This document shows positions 8,411 to 17,006 of a stretch of DNA of 64,000 bases, one piece after another. The notes beneath the pieces were generated by a model. That model saw only the letters and a list, made by a program, of their open reading frames with translations, was not told the origin of the DNA and ran no database searches. The stretch is taken from positions 2,294,001 through 2,358,000 of the forward strand of contig NZ_FMHU01000001.1 of assembly GCF_900091415.1 (NCBI RefSeq), read 5' to 3'. The DNA comes from Micromonospora inyonensis. GTDB lineage: Bacteria > Actinomycetota > Actinomycetes > Mycobacteriales > Micromonosporaceae. The first letter of the stretch is position 1. Each line of letters begins with the position of its first letter. The position numbers were made by a program, and so were the translations under genes.

Positions 8411-9088
8411 CTATCGGAGGTCGCGGTAGCGGGTGACGGGGCCCGGGGGTGCGGGGTGGCTGGGGTCGTGGGCGTGGGCGCCGCCGCGTGTGTGTTTGAC
8501 CAGGTACATGGCCTGGTCGGCTGCGTGCAGAAGGTCGCGGGGCAGCATGTCCGGTTCGGCGACGGCGTATCCGACGCTGGCGGTGACGGTCACCTGTTGG
8601 CCGGAGATGTCGTACGGGAGGTTCGAGACGCGTTGGTGGGCCGCGTCAGCGGCGGCTTTGACGTCGGCGTGGTTGCCGTGGACGACGAGGGCGAACTCGT
8701 CGCCGGACAGGTGTGCGGCCAACGCGACCGGTGTCCCGAGGGCACCCAGCCGGCGGCCGACGGCGTACAGCAGGTCGTTGCCGTGCTCGTGGCCGTAGGT
8801 GTCGTTGACGTGCTTGAACCGGTCGAGGTCGATGATGACGAGCCCGAGTGGTTCCCCGAGCAAGAAGGTGGCCTCGAGGTGGGTCCGCAGGGCCCGCCGG
8901 TTCGGCAGTTCGGTCGTGTCGCTGTGCGTGGCGAGGCGCAGCCAGTGGGACCGGTCACGCTCGCGGAAGGCCAGGGCCCGACGCTGCTGGTGAAGGGTCC
9001 GGCGCTGCCAGGCGAGCAGGGGTGCCGCGGCGGCGAGGCCGGCGAGGACTCCGCCGATCGCCGTGAGATAGGAATCCAGGTGGGACAC
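8411..9088 (-). CDS. GGDEF-domain protein (putative diguanylate cyclase), membrane-anchored
   Basis: A 225-residue protein: an N-terminal hydrophobic helix (about residues 6-24), a coiled-coil linker, then a GGDEF domain. Domain signatures are visible: DTTELPNRRAL, VIIDLDRFKHVNDTYGHEHGND, and the signature loop LSGDEFALV, which is SGDEF instead of GGDEF. GGDEF enzymes join two GTP to make cyclic di-GMP; the G-to-S change may lower or abolish activity, though some such variants work. The GTG start at 9086-9088 follows AAGGAG. A second messenger enzyme on a conjugative element could tie transfer to host development. Confidence 0.85.
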   Translation of the reverse strand: MSHLDSYLTAIGGVLAGLAAAAPLLAWQRRTLHQQRRALAFRERDRSHWLRLATHSDTTELPNRRALRTHLEATFLLGEPLGLVIIDLDRFKHVNDTYGHEHGNDLLYAVGRRLGALGTPVALAAHLSGDEFALVVHGNHADVKAAADAAHQRVSNLPYDISGQQVTVTASVGYAVAEPDMLPRDLLHAADQAMYLVKHTRGGAHAHDPSHPAPPGPVTRYRDLR

Positions 9089-9179
9089 TTGACGTCGCTC
9101 CTTGTGTGTGAAGGAGCACCGGGGTGGGCGTGGTTCCGCCAAGTTCGACGCCCGCCCCGGGCTACCAGGGTGGGTTGGG

Positions 9180-10079
9180 CTAGTCGGACTTCGGGGCGAG
9201 TTGGAAGGTCGCCGGCTTCTCGACGACCTGCACGACGTGGCTGTCGGCGACGAGCTTGTGCACGGCGTTGACGACCGCGCCCGCGCTGGCCTTGGCCGAG
9301 CCGCTGCCCTCGTTCGCCTTGTCGATGGCCTTGCACAACTGGCTGGTCTTGAACTGCTGGTCGGGATGGGCTTCGAACACGTCGAGGATCGCTCCGCGCA
9401 GCGTGCCCTTCGACCGCCGTGACCTCCCACCGGTTGATGGGTTCGCCGCCTCGGCCTGCCCGGTGGTCGCGGTGGAGGCGTCGGTGGTCGCCGGCTCCGG
9501 GCTGGGCGGGTCTTCCGACGCGTCGGCTGCCTCGGCAACCGCCGGGTCCTCGGCATCGGCGGTGGCGAGGACCGCCTCGCTCTCACCTTCGGCTTCGGAC
9601 GCGGTCGGTCCGCTCGGGCTGCCGCCCGGACGCGGCGGGTCTGCTGAGGCCGGTTGGACGCTGGTTGGCTCGTCGTCCGGTTCGGCCGCGCCAGCGGCGC
9701 CGGTCTTCTGCGGCGGTGCCGGAGGCTCGTCCGGCTGTTCCGGCTCGTCCGCACCGTCCTCGGTCCGTGCTGGCCTGCTCGGCAGCTCGCCGTCGTCCCC
9801 GCCGTCGCCGTCGGCGTTGGTCGTGGTGGCCGGCGCGTCGTCGTGGTCGCTGGTTCCCGCCTTCGCGGCCTGTCGCCAGAGCGTGCGGCCGTCGTCGGCG
9901 CGGAACGTCTCGGCCTGACGAGCCTCTTCCAACAACCGAAGTCGTTTGGTGGCCGTCGAGTACCCCACACCGGCTCGTGCGGCGATCGCGGCGGCCGTTC
10001 CCTGGCCGAGTTCCGCCAGGGCGGCGGCGACCTTGTCGAGCGCGGTGGGCGCCGTGGTCTGCTCCGGGTTGTTGTCCAT
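9180..10079 (-). CDS. Winged-helix protein with long acidic linker, 299 aa
   Basis: Three parts can be seen. Residues about 8-62 look like a winged helix-turn-helix (LDKVAAALAELGQGTAAAIA, then STATKRLRLLEE). Residues about 70-215 are a low-complexity Asp/Glu/Pro/Ala/Ser linker. Residues about 220-299 form a second wHTH-like domain (LRGAILDVFEAH, KTSQLCKAID, VVQVVEKPATFQL). The start ATG 10077-10079 follows GGGGAGGAC. It is probably a DNA-binding regulator or architectural protein of the ICE; the target is unknown. It lies between the Lsr2-like and GGDEF genes. Confidence 0.7.
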   Translation of the reverse strand: MDNNPEQTTAPTALDKVAAALAELGQGTAAAIAARAGVGYSTATKRLRLLEEARQAETFRADDGRTLWRQAAKAGTSDHDDAPATTTNADGDGGDDGELPSRPARTEDGADEPEQPDEPPAPPQKTGAAGAAEPDDEPTSVQPASADPPRPGGSPSGPTASEAEGESEAVLATADAEDPAVAEAADASEDPPSPEPATTDASTATTGQAEAANPSTGGRSRRSKGTLRGAILDVFEAHPDQQFKTSQLCKAIDKANEGSGSAKASAGAVVNAVHKLVADSHVVQVVEKPATFQLAPKSD

Positions 10080-10200
10080 CTGTCCTCCCCTGTTCTGCTG
10101 TTCGATCTGCCTGGATATGGCGTGCACTGATGCACGCTTCGACGGCGCCTCGTGATCAAGTCGGATGACCGGATCTCGGGACGCCGTCGGAGCGGTCGTC

Positions 10201-10416
10201 TCAGTGGCGGGGGCTGCGCCGTCGGGCGGCGGTCCGCTTCGGGAGCCGCCGTCCGGCCGTGATGTAGGGGGCGAGCGCCTCCCGCATCCGGGCGAGGTTG
10301 TGCGGGGCCAGGTCGATCTCGTACTCGACACCTTCGAGGGCGAATCGATAGGTGCCGACGTTGTCCCGGCTGTGGTCCATGTCGTCCGTGACCAGCACGA
10401 TTCTCTTAGTTGCCAT
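10201..10416 (-). CDS. Lsr2-like protein reduced to the N-terminal oligomerisation domain
   Basis: A 71-residue protein matching the N-terminal half of Lsr2, the actinobacterial nucleoid-associated silencer: RIVLVTDDMD, then YRFALEGVEYEIDLAPHNLARM and REALAPYITAGRR. Usual Lsr2 proteins are about 110 residues and end in an RGR-containing AT-minor-groove-binding domain; here only a short basic tail (KRTAARRRSPRH) remains. The N-terminal domain oligomerises, so this protein might mix with host Lsr2 and interfere with silencing. That role is inference. The start ATG at 10414-10416 is clear, with AAAGGAAT upstream. Confidence 0.8.
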   Translation of the reverse strand: MATKRIVLVTDDMDHSRDNVGTYRFALEGVEYEIDLAPHNLARMREALAPYITAGRRLPKRTAARRRSPRH

Positions 10417-10636
10417 GGTCTTTATTCCTTTCGTAGAGATACGGCGACGCCTCCGGGCCCGGTACGACGCCGCGCGGCGCGGCCGTACCCAAGGCGCGCT
10501 GATCGCGTGTGCTCGGCCCGGCGTCGGCCGGAGTTGGTGTGATGCGGGGTGTCGTGAGCGAGAGGGGACGCTCAGGGCGCCATCGGTCAACGCTGGGGCG
10601 CGGAGCGCCTTGGCGGTTACTTCTGCTCTGGGCCGC

Positions 10637-10978
10637 CTACTCGGCGCGGAGAATCGCGTCGGCCCGTTGGAAGAGCCGCTCGGCGAGGTTCTCCAGCGGT
10701 GTCGGGCTGGTGCTGCGGTATGGGGTGCCGGCGTGCCAGGTCGATGGTGGTTCGTTGGCGAGTTGGGTCCAGGTCATCGCGGGGGTGAAGACCTCGACGA
10801 GGGCGTAGCTCTGGTGTTGGTAGGCGTCGCGGTGGATCCGGACTCGCAGGAGATTGCCGTGGGTTCGGCGGATTTCGGTGAGGTCGTAGCCTTGCCGGTG
10901 CTCGCCGAAGGTGCGGTCGACCAGCGTCGTACCACGGTGAGTCGTCTTGACCTTGTCGTCCTGGCGGCCGCTGGTCAC
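10637..10978 (-). CDS. Hypothetical ICE protein, 113 aa
   Basis: A small protein with no recognised family. It starts at GTG 10976-10978, which overlaps the TGA stop of the upstream 375-aa gene, so the two are translationally coupled. Visible features: a basic beta-rich N-terminal half (TTHRGTTLVDRTFGEHRQGY, LRVRIHRDAYQHQSYALVEVF) and a helical C-terminus (ENLAERLFQRADAILRAE). The alternating pattern suggests a small DNA- or protein-binding domain. Confidence 0.6.
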   Translation of the reverse strand: MTSGRQDDKVKTTHRGTTLVDRTFGEHRQGYDLTEIRRTHGNLLRVRIHRDAYQHQSYALVEVFTPAMTWTQLANEPPSTWHAGTPYRSTSPTPLENLAERLFQRADAILRAE

Positions 10979-12102
10979 CGCTGCTCCTCGGGTAGGTCGA
11001 GGCCGGCGGCGTGGTACGAGGCGGCGGCGAGGTGCTGTGCGGCACGGCGGAGCGCTTCGCTCGCGTGGGCGAGCGTCTGGCGCAGCGCCGCCTTGTGGGT
11101 TTCGTCGAGGCCTGCGGTGTCGCTGTCCGTGGGGCGCTCGACGACGTGCCGCAGGGCGGTGTGGAACGTGTTCGTGAGGTAGGTCAGCGAGGTGGTCAGG
11201 TCGGCGAGGTCCTGCGGCGTCGGCAGGGCGACGGTCCTGGCCGGGCCGAGGCAGTTCGACAGGTAGGTGGTGAGGGTCCCGAGGAGCCTCGTGGCCGTCC
11301 GGGTCAGGTCTGGGCTGAAGCCGGCCTCGTCGCTGAACGCCGACCCGATCAGCTCGGCCAGGTGCGCGGGAGACAGGCTTGTCGGCTCCTGTAGTGCTTC
11401 GGGAGTCGTCGGCTCGGGATCCGTGTTCGAGGCGGTGGCGGGAAGCGCAGGGGATGCGTGCTCGTCCGCTCCGGCGCGAGCGGTCAGGGCGGCGACCTTG
11501 CGGGCGTGGGACCAGGCGCCGCCGGTTGCCTGCGCCGACTGGGCGGACCAGTCGGCGGCGTCGTAGAGCAGCGTCTGGACCTCGTCGGCCCCGTCGATGG
11601 CGTCGCCCCGGGATTCGCTGTGGTCGTCGAGTCCGGTGAACGGTGACTGGCGGGCCTGTTCGTGGATGTAGGTCCCGGTCTGTACGTGGATGCGGGCGAG
11701 CAGCCGTGTGGTGCGGTGCAGGTGCCCGACGAGGTGCGCGACGTCGGAGGGCGTGGGCAGGGCCGTCAGGGCGCTGAACGGGCCGGTGGCGGTGTGGAGC
11801 CAGCGGTGGAGGTGCTCGGCGGCGATGATGGCGCTGCCCAGACGGGCCGGATCGTGGGGGCCGTCGGTCGCGAACAGGACGTTCATCGCGTCGACCCAGG
11901 CGTTGGTCTCCGTGTCGAACGGAAGCCGGTCCTCGACGAACACCGGCTGGGAGTGGCGTCCGTCCTCGGTGGGGCAGATGGGCGTGTTGTCCGGCAGGTG
12001 CCACCACGTGGCTCCGCCGCCGCGGTAGGCGGTGGCCCAGCTCTGGAAGGGCTGGTCAACTACCGGTTCGTCGCAGAAGGGGCAGATCGGGAGTCGGATC
12101 AT
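10975..12102 (-). CDS. Hypothetical ICE protein with N-terminal zinc-ribbon-like motif, 375 aa
   Basis: The N-terminus has a CPFCDEP motif and a later CPTEDGRH, which could form a small zinc site. The remainder is almost entirely helical, with repeated leucine/alanine helices (for example LVGHLHRTTRLLARIHVQTG and LADLTTSLTYLTNTFHTALR) separated by an acidic/Thr/Pro linker at about residues 225-245. The two helical blocks resemble each other, suggesting an internal duplication. Function unknown. The start ATG lies at 12100-12102, and the stop overlaps the start of the next gene. Confidence 0.65.
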   Translation of the reverse strand: MIRLPICPFCDEPVVDQPFQSWATAYRGGGATWWHLPDNTPICPTEDGRHSQPVFVEDRLPFDTETNAWVDAMNVLFATDGPHDPARLGSAIIAAEHLHRWLHTATGPFSALTALPTPSDVAHLVGHLHRTTRLLARIHVQTGTYIHEQARQSPFTGLDDHSESRGDAIDGADEVQTLLYDAADWSAQSAQATGGAWSHARKVAALTARAGADEHASPALPATASNTDPEPTTPEALQEPTSLSPAHLAELIGSAFSDEAGFSPDLTRTATRLLGTLTTYLSNCLGPARTVALPTPQDLADLTTSLTYLTNTFHTALRHVVERPTDSDTAGLDETHKAALRQTLAHASEALRRAAQHLAAASYHAAGLDLPEEQR

Positions 12103-12537
12103 GGTGCTTCGTCCTTTCAGACAGAGGGATGACGGCGACCGGGATTGATCGCCGTGGGCTTTTTTCTGGTCGGGGGTGGGACCAGGTCAGTGACCGGTGA
12201 TTGCGATGCCGTGCTGGTCTTGGAAGAGGGAAAGGGCGGCCGTGTCGCTGGCCGGTCGCGCGAACGGCGCGCCCCGGCCCTGGGGCGGCCGGCGGGTTCA
12301 GGTGAGGTGGGGTGCCTCGGGCACAAGCTCGTTGTCGACCGGTGCGCGGGGTGGCGGCGACGGGTGCTCGGCGAGGTCCGGGGCGGCGGCGGGCGTGAAC
12401 CGGAAGACCGGGTTCATGGTGGTGGGGCGCCTCCTGCTGGGGAGGCGACGGGTGGGTTGGTGGAGCCGATCGGGCAGCAGCGCGTCCTTCGGGTACAAGG
12501 AGTGGCGGCTGCTGGCCCGATCGGTTCCGGGGAGGTG
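12103..12537. other. 435-base interval, only a doubtful small ORF
   Basis: Between the 375-aa gene and the 144-aa gene. I see one small reading frame with a good ribosome site (12298-12417, listed separately) and GC-rich short inverted repeats near 12255-12300, but no other gene. Confidence 0.4.
12298..12417 (-). CDS. Possible small protein, 39 aa
   Basis: A short frame from ATG 12415-12417 encoding MNPVFRFTPAAAPDLAEHPS and 19 more residues, Pro/Ala-rich. An AGGAGG ribosome site lies about a dozen bases upstream, and the frame runs in the operon's direction. There is no family match. It is short enough that chance is a real alternative. Confidence 0.3.
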   Translation of the reverse strand: MNPVFRFTPAAAPDLAEHPSPPPRAPVDNELVPEAPHLT

Positions 12538-12972
12538 TCAGTGCGGGGCGTGGAAGCGTCCGCGGCCGACACCGGGGATGACGGTGTCGTCGACGTAGTC
12601 GACGACGAAGGTGCTCCAACCGGCGTCGACACCCCGCTGGATGAGGTGGAGCAGATTGCGCTCCGGATCCTGTAGCGGGATGTCGCCGAGACGGCCCGGG
12701 TACAGCCGTCGGTAGCGTTTGCCGGTCAGTTGTTCGGCGAGCACCGGTGTCTCCTGCCAGCCGAGAAGGCTGTAGGCGACGGGCCGTAGGCGGTGGCGCT
12801 CACTCGCGTGAGGGCTGTTGCTGCTCAGGTAGATGTGGTGGAACTCGTCGTGCAGCAGCCGCAGCGCCGGTGGTGCCGGTGGGGCTGCCTCGAGGCTGCC
12901 CATGCGCTGAGCACGGATGCATGCGTCGGCGAGGTGCTCGACCTCGTCGAGCAGGAACATGACGCGACCCAT
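12538..12972 (-). CDS. Hypothetical ICE protein, 144 aa
   Basis: Start chosen at ATG 12970-12972 (MGRVMFLLDEVEHLADACIR); a second ATG four codons on is possible. The protein contains a histidine pair (LLHDEFHHIYLSS), a region SLLGWQETPVLAEQLTGKRYRRL resembling small phage-like proteins, and an acidic DYVDDTVIPG near the end. I do not recognise it. It lies between two unknown ICE genes in the same direction. Confidence 0.55.
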   Translation of the reverse strand: MGRVMFLLDEVEHLADACIRAQRMGSLEAAPPAPPALRLLHDEFHHIYLSSNSPHASERHRLRPVAYSLLGWQETPVLAEQLTGKRYRRLYPGRLGDIPLQDPERNLLHLIQRGVDAGWSTFVVDYVDDTVIPGVGRGRFHAPH

Positions 12973-13001
12973 GAGGGGTCTCCTTCCTGTCCCGACTCGG
13001 G

Positions 13002-13718
13002 TTAGAGCGCGACCGCGAGCAGTCGCTGGTTGGGGTCGATGGCGGCGAACAGGCGGTTGGCCTGTTCGAGGTAGGTCACCCGGTCGGCCATGGCGTCGCT
13101 GGCCGGAGCCAGCTTGGCTCCCTCGACGGTGATCACCGCGTCGCCCGCGACCGCGGACAGCGCGCTGTAGTGCTGGTAGGCCATGAAACCGGCCTGGTAC
13201 ATCTCCAGCTCGTCGAGGGCGATCTGCCCGGCGCCGTACATGGCGGCGTTGTGCATCCGGATCGCGTTGACCCGGGGCTGGTTGTTGAAGGCCGCCACCG
13301 CGGCGTCGTACGGGTACTTGTCCGGGTCCGCCAGGTGGCGGGACTCGTAGACGTGCCACGGGGTGGCGTCGCGGGTGCCGTGCACGACCCGGCTGAACAC
13401 CTGGTGGCGGATGCCCGCCCCCATGGCGGCGGCCTGGAGCATGCCGTCGAGGTCGAGCAGCCGTACCGGTCCGCCGGCGCAGTAGGCCGGGCGGCCCTTA
13501 CGCAGGCTGATCATCTGCTGGTGGTGCCACAAGCGCAGGGACGTGCTGGCCCAGAAGCGGGGCGACAGGGTGCCCTGGACGCCGAAGTTGCGGTCGAGCT
13601 GGTGCGCGGTCAGTGCCTCGCGGGGCAGCTCGTCCGGGATGCAGAGGATCATGGTGCGGATCGTGGCCGTCGGCTTGACAGCCGGGGTGCGGGTGACCGT
13701 GCGGTGGTTTTTGCCCAT
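13002..13718 (-). CDS. Hypothetical ICE protein, 238 aa
   Basis: A full-length soluble protein from ATG 13716-13718, preceded by AAGGAGGAC. It has an N-terminal basic segment, a central region (RFWASTSLRLWHHQQMISLR) and a helical C-terminus rich in alanine and tyrosine (MYQAGFMAYQHYSALSAVAG). No family is recognised. It is the first gene after the replication-relaxation gene in the operon direction, so a role around DNA processing is conceivable but unproven. Confidence 0.6.
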   Translation of the reverse strand: MGKNHRTVTRTPAVKPTATIRTMILCIPDELPREALTAHQLDRNFGVQGTLSPRFWASTSLRLWHHQQMISLRKGRPAYCAGGPVRLLDLDGMLQAAAMGAGIRHQVFSRVVHGTRDATPWHVYESRHLADPDKYPYDAAVAAFNNQPRVNAIRMHNAAMYGAGQIALDELEMYQAGFMAYQHYSALSAVAGDAVITVEGAKLAPASDAMADRVTYLEQANRLFAAIDPNQRLLAVAL

Positions 13719-14148
13719 GAATGTCCTCCTTGATGTGGGCGCGTCAGGGCGCGCGGGGATAGCCGGCCCACCGGTTGCGTGGGTCGGCTGAGGGAGAGGT
13801 GTGGTGCGGGTTGGTGGGGTGCGACCTCGGGGTCGCCGCGCGGCGCGGCGCCGACCGGCCCGGGCTGGGCGGGTGGGCGTGGCGCACCGGCAAGGTGCGG
13901 CGGTGGTTCCGAGGTGGGACCGAACCGGGGTGGAGATATATAGAGGTGCTGTTGGTGCCGTGAACGGTAGTGGCCTGTTCTGTCAGGCCGTTCCGGCGAG
14001 ATGATCGCCGAAGAGTGGCATTGGCCTGCGCTGTGAGAGGTTCCGGCCCGCTGTGGGCCGGCGGCGGCGCGGTCGCTGTGAGACTCCGCGACCCTCACAG
14101 CCGACCGTGACCGGTGACAGACGCGGACGGTGGTCGACCTGGTGGTGT
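13719..14148. other. 430-base intergenic region with hairpin and CTGTGAG/CTCACAG motifs
   Basis: Non-coding by eye. It contains a hairpin CCGGCCC-GCTGT-GGGCCGG at 14043-14061, and CTGTGAG or its complement near 14030, 14075 and 14095, and GTGACAG near 14114. The same short motifs recur in other ICE intergenic regions. It holds the probable promoter of the downstream minus-strand genes. Confidence 0.5.
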
Positions 14149-14520
14149 CTACAGGTGGTCGAAGCGCTGCGGGTTGGTGGCCGTGTCGGGGCCGTGGTCG
14201 GAGGGCAGCTCGTGCAGGTGCCGCCGGTGGGTGGGGTCCGAGACCAGCGTCCAGACCCTGCCGGCCGGGTCGGGGCCGTGGACGGCGGTGGCGATCGGGC
14301 TGGCGGTGCGCAGCCCGGCGAGCACGCGGAGCAGGCTGGCCTCGCGGCGGCGGCTGGGGACCCAGAACAGGACGGGGTAGGCGGGCCCGAAGGTGGTGAG
14401 GCGTTCGTAGCCGCGCAGCTTGGCCACGACACGGGCGAGGTTCTCGGTGTCGTTGTCGTGTTCCAGGAAGAACCCCGTCGAGGTGCCGCCGGTGGTCCAG
14501 ATGCCGTGTCCGTCGGGGCG
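14149..14520 (-). pseudogene. Replication-relaxation family protein, C-terminal fragment
   Basis: The C-terminal third of the replication-relaxation gene whose N-terminal part lies at 17067-17575. It begins in frame with codons for RPDGHGIWTTGG and ends at the TGA at 14149-14151. Joining both parts at one copy of the GGGCG duplication gives 876 bases, exactly 292 codons, so the gene was intact before the IS21 insertion. A short frame from the insertion sequence (start near 14562) could still express this fragment. Confidence 0.85.
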
Positions 14521-14602
14521 TGTCGACGACGCGTGAAAAATGACCCTGTGTCGACGGGTCAAAACTGACCCCCTTCAGTGATCTTGAGTTAAGACATGGA
14601 GG

Positions 14603-15847
14603 GTGATCAAAGTGGAGGATTGGGCGGAAATCCGCCGGCTCTACCTGGCCGAGCAGATGCCGATCAAGGCGATCGCACGCAGGCTCGGGCTGTCGCGTAA
14701 CACGGTCCGTAGCGCGGTTCGGTCGGTGCAGCCGCCGAAGTACGTGCGGGCGGCGAAGGGCTCGATCGTGGACGCGGCCGAGCCGCGGATCCGGGCGTTG
14801 TTGAAGGAGTTTCCGGACATGCCGGCGACGGTGATCGCGGAGCGTATCGGTTGGACGCGGTCGTTGACGGTGCTCAAGGAACGGGTCCGTGAGTTGCGGC
14901 CGGTGTATGCGCCGGTTGATCCGGCTTCGCGCACTGTCTACGGGCCTGGCGAGCGGGCGCAGTGTGATCTGTGGTTCCCGCCGGCGCCGGTTCCGTTGGG
15001 GTTCGGGCAGGTGGCCACCCCGCCGGTGCTGGTGATGGTGTCGGGCTATTCCCGCTGGTTGTGCGCGACGACGATCCCGACGCGGTCCGCGGAGGATCTG
15101 GTCCTGGGGCAGTGGGCGGTGTTGGGTCAGCTGGGTGGGGTGCCGCGGGAGTTGGTGTGGGACAACGAGTCCGGGGTGGGCCGCTACGGTGGCGCGCAGC
15201 CCAAACTCACCGCGCAGTTCAGCGTGCTACGCGGGATGGTGGGCACCAGGGTGCGGATCCTGCGCCCGCGGGATCCGGAGTCCAAGGGCCTGGTCGAGCG
15301 TGCCAACGGCTATCTGGAGACCTCCTTCCTGCCCGGACGCCGGTTCGCCAGCGTGGCCGATTTCAACATCCAGTTGGCTGATTGGATCGCCCTGGCCAAC
15401 ACCCGGCCGAAGCGGGCACTCGATGCGGCGGCGCCGGCCGATCGGATCGGCGCGGACCGGGCCGCGATGGGCGCGTTGCCGCCGATCGAGGCCACGGCGA
15501 TCGGCTGGCGGCACACGGTACGACTCGGACGTGACCACTACGTCCGGCTCGACAGCTGCGACTACTCGGTGCACCCGAACGCCGTGGGGCACCGGGTCGA
15601 GGTCACCGCCGATCTGCACACCGTGCGCGTCCTGCGCTCCGGTGTTCTGGTCGGCGAGCACGAGCGGTGCTGGGCCCGGCAGCAGACCATCACCGACCCC
15701 GAGCACACGAAGGCGGCCGCGGTGATGCGGCAGGCGTATCAAGACCGGCCCCGAGGCCGCGCCGCGGCCCAGGTCGCGTGTCGGGACCTGGCCGACTACG
15801 ACCGGATCCTCGGCACCAGCGGCGACGACCTGGCGGAGGTGGCCTGA
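14603..15847 (+). CDS. istA: IS21-family transposase IstA
   Basis: A 414-residue DDE transposase. An N-terminal helix-turn-helix (IKAIARRLGLSRNTVRSAVR) is followed by the integrase core, with acids apparent in AQCDLWFPP, LVWDNESGVG and DPESKGLVERANGYLE, and a C-terminal beta region typical of IstA. It performs strand transfer of the IS21 circle together with IstB. The GTG start at 14603 follows GGAGG; the length is normal for the actinomycete branch. The stop TGA overlaps the ATG of the next gene by one base. Confidence 0.93.
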   Translation: MIKVEDWAEIRRLYLAEQMPIKAIARRLGLSRNTVRSAVRSVQPPKYVRAAKGSIVDAAEPRIRALLKEFPDMPATVIAERIGWTRSLTVLKERVRELRPVYAPVDPASRTVYGPGERAQCDLWFPPAPVPLGFGQVATPPVLVMVSGYSRWLCATTIPTRSAEDLVLGQWAVLGQLGGVPRELVWDNESGVGRYGGAQPKLTAQFSVLRGMVGTRVRILRPRDPESKGLVERANGYLETSFLPGRRFASVADFNIQLADWIALANTRPKRALDAAAPADRIGADRAAMGALPPIEATAIGWRHTVRLGRDHYVRLDSCDYSVHPNAVGHRVEVTADLHTVRVLRSGVLVGEHERCWARQQTITDPEHTKAAAVMRQAYQDRPRGRAAAQVACRDLADYDRILGTSGDDLAEVA

Positions 15848-16182
15848 TGACCCCCACCACCACGGCGGCGCAGGCGAGTGCGCTGACCGCCGCCGCGTCC
15901 TTGCTGGCCACCGCCGCGTTGATGGACGCCGTCGGCGCGCAACGCGTGTCGGTGACCGTGGCCGACATCGACATCGACATCCAGGTCCCGGCCCGCACCG
16001 GCACCGAAGCGGCCCGGGCGGCGGTCGTGGCCGCCTACGCCCACGCGTTGTCGACGCCGGTGCAGCGCCGCGCCGGCGGCCCGCACACGTGGATCGAGGC
16101 CCACGGCACCATCGCCGGCCACCCGGTCCACGTCTGGACCATCGCCGACGTCGAACCGGCCACGCGACAGGCGATGGCCTGA
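15847..16182 (+). CDS. Small unknown protein between istA and istB, 111 aa
   Basis: A frame that starts on the last base of istA (ATGA overlap) and ends on the first base of istB (TGATG overlap), so it is embedded in the IS21 operon and translationally coupled to both neighbours. The protein has an alanine-rich N-terminal helix, an acidic beta-strand stretch (VSVTVADIDIDIQVPA), an alanine-rich helix and a C-terminal VHVWTIADVEP strand. I do not recognise the family. Standard IS21 elements have only istA and istB, so this is an accessory gene of this IS lineage. Confidence 0.75.
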   Translation: MTPTTTAAQASALTAAASLLATAALMDAVGAQRVSVTVADIDIDIQVPARTGTEAARAAVVAAYAHALSTPVQRRAGGPHTWIEAHGTIAGHPVHVWTIADVEPATRQAMA

Positions 16183-17006
16183 TGCCCACCAAGACCACCA
16201 CCCACCCCGGCCGCACCGGCACGCCGACCAGCCGGGACACCACCGCCGAGATCGCCTACCTGACCCGCGCGCTCAAGGCGCCGACCCTGCGTGACGCCGT
16301 CACCCGACTGGCCGACCGCGCCCGCACCGAGAACTGGACACACGAGGAATTCCTGGCCGCCTGCCTCCACCGTGAGGTCGCCGCCCGGGAGTCCCACGGC
16401 GGTGAGGGCCGCATCCGCGCCGCCCGCTTCCCCGCCCGGAAGGCCCTGGAAGAGTTCGACTTCGACCACCAGCGCTCGTTGAAACGCGACCTCCTCGCCC
16501 ACTTGGGCACCCTCGACTTCGTCGCCGCCCGAGACAACGTGGTGTTCCTCGGCCCTCCCGGCACCGGCAAGACCCACCTCGCCACCGGCCTGGGCATCCG
16601 TGCCTGCCAAGCCGGCCACCGCGTCGCGTTCGCCACCGCCGCCGAATGGGTCGCCCGACTGGCTACCGCGCACAACGCCGGCCGACTACAGGACGAGATC
16701 ACCAAACTCGGCCGCATCCCACTGATAATTATCGATGAGGTCGGCTACATCCCGTTCGAACCCGAAGCCGCGAACCTGTTCTTCCAACTCGTCTCCGCCC
16801 GCTACGAACGCGCCAGCCTCATCGTCACCTCGAACAAACCCTTCGGCCGCTGGGGCGAGGTCTTCGGCGACGACACCGTCGCCGCCGCCATGATCGACCG
16901 CCTCGTCCACCACGCCGAAGTCATCAGCCTGAAAGGAGACAGCTACCGCCTCAAAGACCGCGACCTCGGCCGCGTCCCCGCAGCCACCAACGACGACGAC
17001 CGATGA
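16182..17006 (+). CDS. istB: IS21-family helper ATPase IstB
   Basis: A 274-residue DnaA/IstB-type AAA+ ATPase: Walker A GPPGTGKTH, Walker B IIIDEVGYIPF, a sensor region LIVTSNKPFGRWGEVFGD, and the C-terminal DRLVHHAEVISLKGDSYRL found in IstB. It shapes target DNA and stimulates IstA. The ATG overlaps the stop of the preceding small gene. The gene is intact, and the right IS end begins about 10 bases after the stop. Confidence 0.95.
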   Translation: MPTKTTTHPGRTGTPTSRDTTAEIAYLTRALKAPTLRDAVTRLADRARTENWTHEEFLAACLHREVAARESHGGEGRIRAARFPARKALEEFDFDHQRSLKRDLLAHLGTLDFVAARDNVVFLGPPGTGKTHLATGLGIRACQAGHRVAFATAAEWVARLATAHNAGRLQDEITKLGRIPLIIIDEVGYIPFEPEAANLFFQLVSARYERASLIVTSNKPFGRWGEVFGDDTVAAAMIDRLVHHAEVISLKGDSYRLKDRDLGRVPAATNDDDR

